In this document: positions 23,050 through 31,462 of the stretch, piece after piece
How positions within the stretch are numbered: the stretch's first letter is position 1
Layout: each line of letters starts with the position of its first letter
DNA from: Actinomyces sp. Marseille-P3109
Lineage (GTDB): Bacteria; Actinomycetota; Actinomycetes; Actinomycetales; Actinomycetaceae
Length of the DNA: 64,000 nt
NCBI RefSeq assembly: GCF_900323545.1
Contig: NZ_OOHN01000008.1
Location: forward strand, 2,682,460 to 2,746,459
Reading direction: 5' to 3'
The notes under the pieces: generated by a model
Databases searched by the model: none
Seen by the model: only the letters and a program-made list of their open reading frames with translations
What the model was told of the DNA's origin: nothing
Position numbers and translations under genes: made by a program

Positions 23050-23615
23050 ACCACCAAACAAGGCCTGCGTGATTGAACAACTCGGTGGCCCTCGAGGAAT
23101 GGCTACGGCGTCAAATATCAAGCTGCTGAGAGTCATCACCAAGGCATCCTCGCGCGGCGCGACCGACTTCGCCGACGCGATCACCGCCGCATTGGCGCAG
23201 CAGACCGTCGTCGTTGCCGGAACGGCCGCCGCCGAACAAGTCCTTCCCGGGTTGGCAGCGTCGTTGCGGCAGGTCCTGGACCAGCGGGCCGAGCTCGCTG
23301 GTCAAGTCGAGAAAGTTGTTGATGCTCACCCTCTTGTCGAGGTCCCTGACCTCGATGCCAGGCGTCGGGGTCAGGACCGCAGCACGGATCCTCCTCTACG
23401 TCGGTGAAGCCTCCCAGTTCCCCACAGCCGGACACCTCGCCGCCTACGCCGGCTTGGCGGCGGTCACCCGACGCTCCGGCACCAGCATCCGAGGCGAGTT
23501 CCCAGCCCGCTCCGGGAACAAGCGCCTCAAACGAGCCCAAGGCAAGAAACACAACGCCGCACTCATTTGCCTGTCCCGCCGCCGCGACGTCCTGTTCGCC
23601 ATGCTCCGCAACTAA
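23050..23615 (+). pseudogene. IS110-family transposase C-terminal fragment
   Basis: The transposase_20 region of an IS110-type enzyme. DFADAITAALAQQTVVVAGT is in one frame and, after a shift near 23320, SMPGVGVRTAARILLYVGEA and FPARSGNKRLKRAQGKKHN follow in another, ending with the family-typical RRRDVLFAMLRN and a stop. The RuvC-like N-terminal domain is missing. Its insertion or deletion scar removed the start of the metallophosphoesterase that follows. Confidence 0.8.
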
Positions 23616-23687
23616 GAGCCCTACCGCGTACCTGCCCCAGCACCCGATCCTCTCGCGGCTTGACGAGGAACATATGGATATCCCCCC

Positions 23688-24293
23688 ATTACCAGAAGCT
23701 GATGGATGTGTGCCGAGCGCTGGGGTGGTGACGCCCGAGGATCCATACCCGACGTGGCAGACAGCAGCCGCGCCAGTGGTCATCGCGCCGCTGTTCGTCT
23801 TATACGACCACACCTTTCACCCTGCGGGCAGTTTCACGAAAGAGGAGGCACTCTCTGTCGCGGCGTCCGTTGGCGTCGTCTGCACTGAGGAGTACTTCCC
23901 TTCCTGCGTCCGGATCCTTACCCCCGTGAGGACTGGTGTCGTGCGCGGCTCGCATACACACGAAACCGGTTGGCCTGCCTCAATGGGGTGCCCACAGTGC
24001 TTGTCAATCACTGGCCACTACACCGCGAAACCACGCAGATCTTACGTCACCCCGAGTTCGGTCTGTGGTGCGGCACTGACCAAAGCGCACGGTGGCACAT
24101 CGAGTACAACGCGAAGGTCGTGGTGTACGGGCACCTGCCCATTCCTCGTACCATCGAGCTCTCTGGCGTCCGCTTCGAGGAAGCGTCGGTGGGATACCGT
24201 GGGAGTGGAAAGCTCAGCGGGCACGCAGCGACTGGTTGCGTGAAGTGCTACCCGGTGTACCGAATCAAGGCTCCGAAGAGGCTTAGAATCTGA
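23688..24293 (+). pseudogene. Metallophosphoesterase, truncated and frameshifted
   Basis: Pieces of one calcineurin-like phosphoesterase are spread over three frames: QKLMDVCRALG, then VVTPEDPYPTW and APLFVLYDHTFHPAGSFTKE, then PTVLVNHWPLHRETTQIL and VVYGHLPIPRTIELSGVRFEE, then WKAQRARSDWLREVLPG. VNHWPL and YGHL are metal-site motifs of the C-terminal half. The N-terminal metal ligands (DxH, GDxxD) are lost at the IS110 junction. At least three frameshifts make it non-functional. Confidence 0.75.
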
Positions 24294-24317
24294 CGGTAAC
24301 GACGAGAGGGGACGACG

Positions 24318-25433
24318 TTGATCGAGGTTTCCGCCGAACAGGTGCTTGCATGGCGGCTGCACAGGCAGTACCTGGAACCGTTGACGGACGCAGGTCCTGT
24401 TGAGATCGTCGGACGGCTCTGCGGTACGCAGGCGCAGGTGGCTTCCGCTGCTGAGACCGCTATCGCCTTACGGCAACGTGACCCGCGACCTGAAGGGATC
24501 AAGCGTGCTTACTCCGACCGCTCGCTTGTCAAGACTTGGGCGATGCGCGGAACGCTGCACGCGATGCGGTCTGCGGACGTAGCGGAGTACCTATCGCTGC
24601 TAGCTAATGCTCGTACGTGGACCAAGCCCACCTGGTCACGGCACTTCGGCGCTACGCCAGAGGAGGTTGAGCAACTGACGGAGTCTGTCGCTGACCTTCT
24701 CGATGGTCAGGTACTGTCTCGCGATGAGCTAGTGAGCGAACTGGTTCAGGACAAACGGTTCAAGGGGATGGAAGAACAACTGCGCTCCGGGTGGGGTGCT
24801 CTGCTTAAGCCTCTCGCATGGCAGGGTGCGTTGTGCTATGGCCCGAGCCGTTCTTCGAAGGTGACATTTACTAACCCCACCAGTTTTCTGAAGAACTGGA
24901 ATGGGCTACCTGATCCTGTGGAGGCAGCACCAGCGGTCATTAAGCGATACCTCTCCGCCTATGGCCCAGCGACCCCTGAAACCTTTGACGCGTGGCTTTC
25001 GCGCAACAGCAACAAGAAGTCAACGCTCAAGGGCTGGTTCGCTAGTCTTGGCGAGCAAATCGTCGAGGTACGGGTGAAGGATGAGACACGATATCTGCTC
25101 GCCGAGCATGAGGACGAGCTCGCGGCCACCCAGCCCAGCCGCGCTACCCACCTCCTAGGAGCGTTCGACCAGTTCGTCCTTGGTCCTGGGACTAAGGACA
25201 CTCACATGCTGGCGAACAAGCATCGCTCGTGGGTGAGCAAGGCTGCGGGTTGGATCGCTCCTGTCCTGACCCAGGGAGGGCGGATCACCGGCGTCTGGGA
25301 AATAGATGACGGGAATCTTGTCGTCACCCCGTTGCCAGGTGAGCAGGCGCCGCCGTCCAAGGTGCTGGAGGATGCAGCTGCGCGGCTTGCAGTGGTGCAT
25401 GGTTTGGTGAAGGTGACACTGCGGGTAAGATGA
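24318..25433 (+). CDS. Winged-helix DNA-binding protein, AlkZ/YcaQ-like (HTH_42)
   Basis: 371 residues, apparently intact among decayed neighbours. The three-winged-helix fold of the HTH_42 family runs the full length, with SLVKTWAMRGTLHAM near residue 75 (a hallmark of this family) and AFDQFVLGPGTKDTHML near 285. Relatives include E. coli YcaQ and Streptomyces AlkZ, glycosylases for interstrand crosslinks or alkylated bases. The catalytic QxQ or QxD motif of true AlkZ cannot be assigned with confidence: TQAQVASAAE near residue 38 is the likely equivalent. The start is TTG 24318 after GAGAGGGG. It may contribute to DNA-damage self-resistance. Confidence 0.8.
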   Translation: MIEVSAEQVLAWRLHRQYLEPLTDAGPVEIVGRLCGTQAQVASAAETAIALRQRDPRPEGIKRAYSDRSLVKTWAMRGTLHAMRSADVAEYLSLLANARTWTKPTWSRHFGATPEEVEQLTESVADLLDGQVLSRDELVSELVQDKRFKGMEEQLRSGWGALLKPLAWQGALCYGPSRSSKVTFTNPTSFLKNWNGLPDPVEAAPAVIKRYLSAYGPATPETFDAWLSRNSNKKSTLKGWFASLGEQIVEVRVKDETRYLLAEHEDELAATQPSRATHLLGAFDQFVLGPGTKDTHMLANKHRSWVSKAAGWIAPVLTQGGRITGVWEIDDGNLVVTPLPGEQAPPSKVLEDAAARLAVVHGLVKVTLRVR

Positions 25434-25541
25434 CCCCCGCGGTGTCACCGCACCATTCCGTCTAGTTGGAATAAGCGCTTCCTCGGTGATTCTACCGCCT
25501 GTTACAGCAGATTCGTGACAGACGCAATCCGCTCCAAACCG

Positions 25542-25838
25542 GCTGACCTGGGAAGCTCTGCTCTTACCTGCGCCGTTGGAGGCCTCGATCGACTTTGCCG
25601 GCATGGGGGCGGTGATGAAGTCGGCGCGCTCGGCGCTGCTATGGCAGGCTCTGCGCGGAGCCCACGTCCATCTGGGCTGGGGGGGCTATCGGTGGCGATT
25701 GGGCTTGTGGTCGGATGGTTGCCGCTCGTGTGATTGAGTCGGCCGATTCGCGGACTGTATGCGTTCCCTTTCGAGACCTTTTTCCACCTCATTTAATGAG
25801 GCATACATCAATTCCCGGACCCGTTCCAGGTCGCGCTG
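25542..25838. repeat. Duplicated module, second locus (contiguous form)
   Basis: 297 bp. 25542-25640 matches 20267-20365, and 25643-25838 matches 21018-21214 with only about half a dozen differences in 196 bp. At the first locus the two halves are separated by about 650 bp. The module covers the 3' end of the membrane-protein paralogue plus about 140 bp downstream of its stop. Confidence 0.8.
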
Positions 25839-26550
25839 AGACACTAACTCGTTACGAAGCTCGGGACGCGTACTGTAGAAAAATAACAGTTTACGGAGTT
25901 GTTCATAACCTAGCGGCAAACTCGATATCGAGATGTAGAACGGCCGTTACTCGCATCAATCAAGGTGTGCGGCATCCCCCTCACGCTTTTACGTCCCACC
26001 ACGAAAGGGGAAGCATCCCATGCCACATAGGTCGGGTGGATGCCAGAACGCCAAAAGTGAATTCCTGCGGAGTCTACTTCGATTGCAGGCCTCCCAGGTC
26101 GGTTGAATGGCGGATCTAACCATATCATGGCTGCGATAGCACCAAATACTGATGAGTGAATCAGTACCTTCCAGCTTACAGCGTCCGCAAAACGCGCAGA
26201 TATCACCGTTGCGCACGGTATCAAGGTCGACATCGTCGCCACAAGGCACGAGATGTACTTTCCGGAATGCAGCCCTACTGCGGAAAAAATTCCACCCCCT
26301 TGGAAGAATGACGCCACCTCTTTTCTGACTTCGCGGCACCATATAGGGTCAGAAAATTTGCCAACCCTTCCAATGTGCTGCCAGCGCCTAGTAAAGAAAA
26401 GAGAAAGACAAGGGCAGGACTTGATGGTCGATGGCTTAATGAAATCAACAAAAGGCTGATTCCCGCTATAAGTATGCAGAATGATGCGCGAGAGCGTGCT
26501 GCATCAACGTGTTCACAGTCACGAATTTCAGGAAACATAGTGCGATCCAT
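25686..26550 (-). pseudogene. Frameshifted paralogue of the 295-residue membrane protein
   Basis: Three frames together give a full-length relative of the protein at 21062-21949: MDRTMFPEIRDCEHV to SSKGVEFFPQ (26550-26275), QGGGIFSAVGLHSGKYIS to MPHTLIDASNGR (to about 25945), and LPLGYEQLRKLLFFYS to the stop at 25686. The first shift lies near the A/C runs at about 26285-26300, the second near 25940. The N-terminal part is divergent from the paralogue while the last 75 codons are almost identical. Visibly less GC-rich than the surrounding genes. Confidence 0.8.
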
Positions 26551-26710
26551 GGCAGCAAGAAATGGTACGCATAAATCTCTTTCGATTGGATTCGGCCAAC
26601 GTAGTTGTTGGAAAGTAGGACACTCTAGTTTTTAGAGCTCAAGGACGACTGTTTGAGTTGAGCTATCTCCGACAGCATGAGAAGCCAACACATAGTTTCC
26701 AAAGTAGATT

Positions 26711-26830
26711 CTATGTCAAATGCTTCGATGAGCAAACGATGAGGAGCGTCAGCGCTGCGAGCTTGATCCGGCGTAGGGCATTGGGTGTTAGAACCGACGC
26801 GGTTGCCAGATTCCACCCGACCCTGCACCG
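26711..26830 (-). pseudogene. Fragment of a lantibiotic-type ABC permease
   Basis: About 120 bp reading GWNLATASVLTPNALRRIKL then AALTLLI on the minus strand, matching the internal segment GWNLASTSGLTPGALCRVKL then AALTLLIAP of the intact permease at 29259-30188. Both ends are lost, so this is a scar of a second copy of that permease. Confidence 0.7.
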
Positions 26831-26848
26831 CCCGGGCTCAGGCATCCG

Positions 26849-26968
26849 ATGCGCACCTCGGTGATGGAGAAGAGCCCCGCGCACCAGGGTTTCGGCCTCG
26901 CCGGCATGCGCGACCGGGTCGCCTTCGAGCGGTACGTGCGCAACCTGCGTGCCCTGCTCGACGCCTGA
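26849..26968 (+). pseudogene. Chimeric remnant: histidine kinase G-box joined to winged-helix C-terminus
   Basis: A 39-codon frame. HQGFGLAGMRDRV matches the kinase end HRGFGLIGMRDRV at about 32570. At RV it switches to AFERYVRNLRALLDA and the stop, which match the last 15 codons of the winged-helix gene at 18446 (RVAFERYVRNLRALLDA). Both parents contain a cgggtc-type sequence at the switch, so a deletion by microhomology recombination is likely. It is too short to be functional. Confidence 0.75.
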
Positions 26969-27003
26969 GGGCTGAGGCGGCCAGCCTCGGTCAGGGGTGT
27001 TAT

Positions 27004-27017
27004 TGACCGTACGGTCA
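27004..27017. promoter_or_regulatory. TGACCGTACGGTCA palindrome, TetR-type operator candidate
   Basis: A perfect 14-bp palindrome 165 bp before the esterase start codon. GACCGTACGGTC-like dyads are typical TetR-family operators. TTGACC at 27003-27008 could be the -35 element overlapped by the site. No TetR gene is adjacent; the nearest in the window is at 39956. Confidence 0.5.
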
Positions 27018-27181
27018 GAGTATGGTGTGAAACAAGTCTCATAGGTGGACGCCGATGACGGTGCTGCTGTGAGACGACGTCGTAAGGGTCGGTCGGTACC
27101 CGCCGGCCGACCGGGCTCCGGGGTGGGCCAACCGCCCGCCCCGCCATTCCCGTCATCATGGACAACCCCCAAGGACATGCC

Positions 27182-28180
27182 ATGCTTCTCAGCTCGAAGA
27201 CCACCAGCTCGCAGACCGCTCCCCACTCCATCCACCCGTCCGCCCACCGGCTCAGCCGGCGGACCCTGCTCAAGGGCGTGGGTGGGCTCGCCGCCGCCTC
27301 CTTCGTAGGGGGCGGTGCCGTCGTTGCCGGATCGGCCCCGGCGCAGGCCGCCCTCAACGTCGCCGAGCACGAGGATCAGGGCCGCATGCAGTACTACAAG
27401 CTGGCCACGCCGTCGATCGGCTGGTTGCCCCGCGTCAACGTGCTGCTGCCCGACGCCTATGACGCCTCGCGCCGCTACCCGGTGCTCTACCTGCTGCACG
27501 GCGGCGGCGAGGATTACTCGACCTTCGACACGAAGTACGACATCCGCAACCACACCGCGGAGCGTGACCTCATCGTCGTCATGCCCGACGGCGGGGCTGC
27601 CGGCTGGTACTCCGACCCCGAGTCCTCCAACGTGGGGCCGCGCAACTGGGAGACCTTCCACGTGGACGAGCTCATCCCCTGGGTCGACGCCACCTTCAGC
27701 ACCATCGCGCAGCCCGCCGGGCGCGCCGTCTCCGGCTTCTCCATGGGTGGCTTTGGGGCCCTGAAGTACGCCGCGAAGCATCCCGAGCTCTTCGGGTCGG
27801 TCTCCAGCCACTCCGGGCCGGCCGACCTGCGCATCCAGGACGGCGCGGTCGTCCACTGGGCGAATTTCACCGCCGGTGCCACCGACCTCAAGGGCGGCAC
27901 GATCTACGGGATCCCGTGGGACCAGGCTCGTGTGAGCGCCGACAACCCGGTCGAGCACGTGGAGAGCTACCGGGGCAAGCGCATCTTCCTCGTGTGCGGC
28001 ACCGACAGTGACCGGTACGAGAGCATCGTCCTGCCCAGCCAGCGGAGCTTCGAGAAGGCGCTCGACGGCGCCGGCATCGGCTATGAGCGCTACGAGGACA
28101 CCGGCACCCATATCGTGCGCTGGGGCCGCGTCCAGCAGGACATCGACTCCATGCTCAACTTCCTCACCAAGGCCGGGTGA
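27182..28180 (+). CDS. Tat-exported alpha/beta-hydrolase esterase (antigen 85/esterase D-like)
   Basis: About 332 residues. A twin-arginine signal peptide (LSRRTLLKG, hydrophobic run, cleavage near PAQAA) directs export. The mature part is a PF00756 putative-esterase fold: VLYLLHGGGEDY oxyanion region, nucleophile Ser187 in GFSMGGFG and catalytic His310 in GTHIVRWGR. It probably hydrolyses or transfers acyl groups outside the cell; the substrate is unknown. AAGGAC 5 nt before ATG 27182 favours this start over ATG 27158. A TetR-type palindrome lies upstream and a strong hairpin downstream. Confidence 0.88.
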   Translation: MLLSSKTTSSQTAPHSIHPSAHRLSRRTLLKGVGGLAAASFVGGGAVVAGSAPAQAALNVAEHEDQGRMQYYKLATPSIGWLPRVNVLLPDAYDASRRYPVLYLLHGGGEDYSTFDTKYDIRNHTAERDLIVVMPDGGAAGWYSDPESSNVGPRNWETFHVDELIPWVDATFSTIAQPAGRAVSGFSMGGFGALKYAAKHPELFGSVSSHSGPADLRIQDGAVVHWANFTAGATDLKGGTIYGIPWDQARVSADNPVEHVESYRGKRIFLVCGTDSDRYESIVLPSQRSFEKALDGAGIGYERYEDTGTHIVRWGRVQQDIDSMLNFLTKAG

Positions 28181-28253
28181 GGGTCAGGCGACCGCGCTGT
28201 GGGCCGCTTCGTTGAAACGTCGTCGGCGACTGCGTTTTTCATCGGGGACGTAC

Positions 28254-28300
28254 TTTTCCCGCAGATGACTGAGATCTGCCCTCAGTCATCTGCGGGAAAA
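28254..28300. terminator. 20-bp perfect hairpin between convergent genes
   Basis: Arms 28254-28273 and 28281-28300 pair perfectly across a 7-nt loop (atctgcc), beginning TTTTCCCGCAG and ending CTGCGGGAAAA. Outside it, ggggacgtac (near 28244) and gtacgtcccc (near 28321) add a second inverted repeat. It stands between the stops of the esterase (+) and the permease (-) and fits a bidirectional terminator. Confidence 0.75.
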
Positions 28301-28362
28301 CGCAGTCCTCACGGGAGATGTACGTCCCCAACGGTGCTGGGCGGGCGCCCTGGGCTGGTGTG

Positions 28363-29253
28363 CTAGCGCGCGCCGCCGGTGCGGCGGGAGACGAGGGCCA
28401 GCAGGCCCCACAGGACGGCACCCAGGCCCACAATCGCGACCAGGAGAGGAAGCATGCTCGCTGCGTCCAGTTTCCCGGCCGTCGACACGGCTGACGATCC
28501 CAGGGTCAGGGTCTTGCTGAGGATGCCCTGCGGGACGGCGTAGGTCAGGGGGCTCTGACTCGCCATGAGGCCGAAGCTCACGACGCAGCCGAGGAAGGCG
28601 ACCGCCACAGGTGCGGCGAAGGATCGCATGAGCATGCTCAGCAGCGACTGCACCGCGACCAGTGGCGCCGCCGCCACGACCGCGAGGAGACCCGACACGA
28701 TGAAGGCCGTAGGCATCGCGGGCCCCAGTCCCATGACGAGCGTCCCCGAGATCCATGCCAAGACCACGAGGATCACCTGCATCGCCAGCACGGGCGTGAA
28801 GAGGATGAGGGTCTTGGCCAGCGCCACGGCCGTCGGAGAGTGGGGGGTGGTCCGCATCGCGTTCCAGCTCGTGCCCCGGTGCTCCACCCGCCACACGGTG
28901 GAGGCCAGCAGGGCCACCCCCAGTGGGCAGAACATCATCGAGTAGAAGAACGTCATCTGCGAGGTGAGGGACACCCAGGTCTGGGGGAAGGTCTCTCGGT
29001 TGCCGTAGAAGTTGAAGGTGCCGGTGATGACCGCCAGCAGCGGCAGCAGGACAGCCACCACCCAGGCCGAGGAGCGCTTGAGCTTGATGGTCTCGGCGGC
29101 CAGCAGGGAGGTAAAGCCGCTGCGGCCATTGCTGCCGCTGCGGCCCGGCGCTGTGGACTCGGCCGGGGCGGGCCGGGCGCCGGGCTGGGCCGGGGCGGGC
29201 CGGACGAGGCCGGCGCCGCGGGGCGTGGCGGAAACGTTGACGGGAGTGCTCAT
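28363..29253 (-). CDS. ABC-2 permease, LanG/BcrB-like
   Basis: About 296 residues. After a Pro/Ala/Gly-rich N-terminal 55 residues come six membrane segments with the shared motif WRVEHRGTSWNAM after the second, as in the permease at 7183. ATG 29253 begins MSTPVNVSATP; the much longer frame to 30198 overlaps the next gene and is a shadow. Third gene of a minus-strand ATPase-permease-permease operon. The likely role is export of or resistance to a peptide antibiotic, inferred from similarity to the lanFEG genes in this window. Confidence 0.83.
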   Translation of the reverse strand: MSTPVNVSATPRGAGLVRPAPAQPGARPAPAESTAPGRSGSNGRSGFTSLLAAETIKLKRSSAWVVAVLLPLLAVITGTFNFYGNRETFPQTWVSLTSQMTFFYSMMFCPLGVALLASTVWRVEHRGTSWNAMRTTPHSPTAVALAKTLILFTPVLAMQVILVVLAWISGTLVMGLGPAMPTAFIVSGLLAVVAAAPLVAVQSLLSMLMRSFAAPVAVAFLGCVVSFGLMASQSPLTYAVPQGILSKTLTLGSSAVSTAGKLDAASMLPLLVAIVGLGAVLWGLLALVSRRTGGAR

Positions 29254-29258
29254 GGGGA

Positions 29259-30188
29259 TCACCTCTCGATCCGGTCGAGCCGGCGGGTTGCGGCAGTGAA
29301 GATGACGGCGGTCAGGACGAGAAAGCCCACGACCCAGCCCATGGGGACCTGGACGTACTCGTAGGCGCCGTGGCCGTCCACCATGGATACCTTGGCGGGC
29401 GTGATGGCGGCGTAGTAGCCCCAGGGCAGCAGGCGCGCCAGCGCTGGTGGCGCGAGCATCATGTAGACCCCGATGAAGCCTCCCAGGAGCCCCGCGCTCA
29501 TGACGACCAGCTGGTTCTCCACCACGGCCGCGAGCCACAGGTGATAGGCGCACATTGCCGTGTTGACCAGGGCGAGCAGAAGCATGTAGGTGACCCAGGG
29601 ACCGACGTCGAGCGGGAGGGAGAGCCCCACCGTCCGCGCCACGAAGATGAGGGCGGCACTCTGAATGACGGCCGCGGGAGCGATGAGGAGCGTCAGCGCG
29701 GCGAGCTTGACCCGGCACAGGGCGCCGGGCGTCAGGCCCGACGTCGACGCCAGGTTCCACCCGGCCCCGCTGTGCTCGATGTCGGTCTGCCGGCTGGCGA
29801 GGACCGCCACGAAGATCGGCTGCGTCAGTGCGTTGAACAGGGCCATGGCCAGCAAGAGGCTCGCCCACGGCTGGCCGGCCGGGTCGGCGAGGGAACGAAT
29901 TTTCGACTGGCTGAACAGGTCGATGCTGCTCATCGCCACCGAGGCGATGACGAGCAGGACCGTGATCAGCAGTACCCGCAGCCGGCGCATCTTGAGGAGC
30001 TCGACGCCGACCGACTTGAGGAAGCCGGGCGCGGCTGAGTCGTGCAAGTGGTGCGAGCTGCGGCCCGACGTCGGGGTACCGGGTGCGGGGACGGGCCAGG
30101 CCTGGGTGCCGCCTCGTCGGCCGTCGGTTCCGGCTGCGGTGGGGGACAGGGCGGAGGTCGGGGCGGAGGAGAGTGCGGCGCTGCTCAT
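29259..30188 (-). CDS. ABC-2 permease, LanE-like
   Basis: About 309 residues. A Pro/Ser-rich N-terminus (about 60 residues) precedes the cytoplasmic segment SVGVELLKMRRLR and six membrane segments; RQTDIEHSGAGWNLASTSGL is the shared permease motif. ATG 30188 overlaps the ATPase stop (TGATG), and 5 bp separate its stop from the next permease start. Compared with the lanE gene at 7934 it has an extended N-terminus. A fragment of a near copy lies at 26711-26830. Confidence 0.83.
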   Translation of the reverse strand: MSSAALSSAPTSALSPTAAGTDGRRGGTQAWPVPAPGTPTSGRSSHHLHDSAAPGFLKSVGVELLKMRRLRVLLITVLLVIASVAMSSIDLFSQSKIRSLADPAGQPWASLLLAMALFNALTQPIFVAVLASRQTDIEHSGAGWNLASTSGLTPGALCRVKLAALTLLIAPAAVIQSAALIFVARTVGLSLPLDVGPWVTYMLLLALVNTAMCAYHLWLAAVVENQLVVMSAGLLGGFIGVYMMLAPPALARLLPWGYYAAITPAKVSMVDGHGAYEYVQVPMGWVVGFLVLTAVIFTAATRRLDRIER

Positions 30189-31462
30189 CACAGCACACCT
30201 CCCCGGCCGGTGAGGTCCATGAAGACGTCCTCGAGGCTCTGAGTCTCGCGTCGCACCTCGTGCAGCTCGACGCCGGCAGTCACCAGCCGGCTGATGAGCT
30301 CGGCGACCGCCTCCTTCGACATCCCCGGGATGCGCGCGCCCTGTGGTGTCAGCGTTGGGCCGGTGACAGCGCCGGCGGTTGGGTTGGGTGAGCCGGGCGC
30401 GCCGGGGTTACCTGCCGCCGTCGACGCCATGGGAGTGAGAGCCTGCGCCGGCACGAGCCCGGCCAGGATCTGCGGGTCCAGGACGGCCTGCGGCGTCGGG
30501 GTGTCGATGAGGATGTCCGGCACCGAGCGCTCCATGAGCTCGGTGCGCGTGCCCTGGAAGACGAGGCGGCCGCCCGACAGGATGCCGAGAGTGGAGGCCA
30601 TGCGGTCGATCTCGTCGAGCAGGTGGCTGGAGACCATGACAGTGATGCCCTCGCCGGCGAGCTCGACCAGCAGCCGGCGCACCTCCTCGATACCGGCCGG
30701 GTCCAGGCCGTTGGTGGGCTCGTCGAGGATGAGCAGCTCGGGCTCGCGGGCCAGCGCCAGGGCGATCCCGAGGCGCTGCTTCATGCCCATGGAGTAGGTG
30801 CGCACTAGGCGGTCCTTGTGCTCGGTCAGGCGCACCAGCGCCAGGGCGCGGCTGACCTGATGGTCGCTCAGGCCCTGCATCTTGGCGGCGATCCGCATGT
30901 TCTCGGCCCCTGTGAGGTGGCCGTAGCCGGGCGGGGTCTCGATCATGGAGCCGGTGCGCGACATGATCTGTCCGCGCGTGCCCGAGGTGAAGGGCTGCCC
31001 GAGCACGCTGATCTGCCCGCGCGTGGGAGCCAGGAGCCCCAGCAGCATCTTCATCGTGGTCGACTTGCCCGAGCCGTTGGGGCCGAGGAATCCGTAGACG
31101 GCCCCGCGCGGCACCACGAGGTTCAGCCCCTCGACGACGGTGCGCTTGCCGAAGGTCTTGGTGAGGTCGTGGGTCAGGACGACGGCGTCATTGGCGGCTT
31201 CGGTGTGTGTGGGGCCGACCTGCGGGAGGGGAGCCGCCAGGGCGGGTGCTGAAGCTGGGGAGGCGACGCCGGGTGCCGTGGTCGCCATGGGGCCACCGGG
31301 CGCCGGTGCGCCGTCGTTGAGACTCAGCCGGGGGAAGGGCTGCTGGACGGCCTGGGCCGGGGCTCCCGGGTGGGTCTGGGGCGCTTGGACCGGCTGGGAG
31401 GGTGAGGCGGGGGGGGGCGTCTGCTTGACCGCCCATCTGGTGCTGTTCACGGAGTTCTCCAT
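30188..31462 (-). CDS. ABC exporter ATPase, LanF-like, with Pro-rich N-terminal extension
   Basis: Up to 424 residues. The ATPase core begins near AVVLTHDLTKTFGKRTVV and has FLGPNGSGKST, YSMGMKQRLG, LLILDEPTNGLDP and SSHLLDEIDRM. A Gly/Pro/Thr-rich insert precedes the final helix HEVRRETQSLEDVFMDLT. N-terminal to the core is an 80-plus residue Pro/Ala/Gln-rich stretch. The start is uncertain: ATG 31462 (MENSVNST) overlaps the divergent kinase, while ATG 31288 (MATTAPG) avoids it. Partner of the two permeases downstream. Confidence 0.82.
   Translation of the reverse strand: MENSVNSTRWAVKQTPPPASPSQPVQAPQTHPGAPAQAVQQPFPRLSLNDGAPAPGGPMATTAPGVASPASAPALAAPLPQVGPTHTEAANDAVVLTHDLTKTFGKRTVVEGLNLVVPRGAVYGFLGPNGSGKSTTMKMLLGLLAPTRGQISVLGQPFTSGTRGQIMSRTGSMIETPPGYGHLTGAENMRIAAKMQGLSDHQVSRALALVRLTEHKDRLVRTYSMGMKQRLGIALALAREPELLILDEPTNGLDPAGIEEVRRLLVELAGEGITVMVSSHLLDEIDRMASTLGILSGGRLVFQGTRTELMERSVPDILIDTPTPQAVLDPQILAGLVPAQALTPMASTAAGNPGAPGSPNPTAGAVTGPTLTPQGARIPGMSKEAVAELISRLVTAGVELHEVRRETQSLEDVFMDLTGRGGVL

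Noticed and set aside
28363..30198. 611-codon minus frame covering two permease genes
   Set aside because: Only its last 296 codons (from 29253) have membrane-protein character; the rest is an out-of-frame shadow of the upstream permease.
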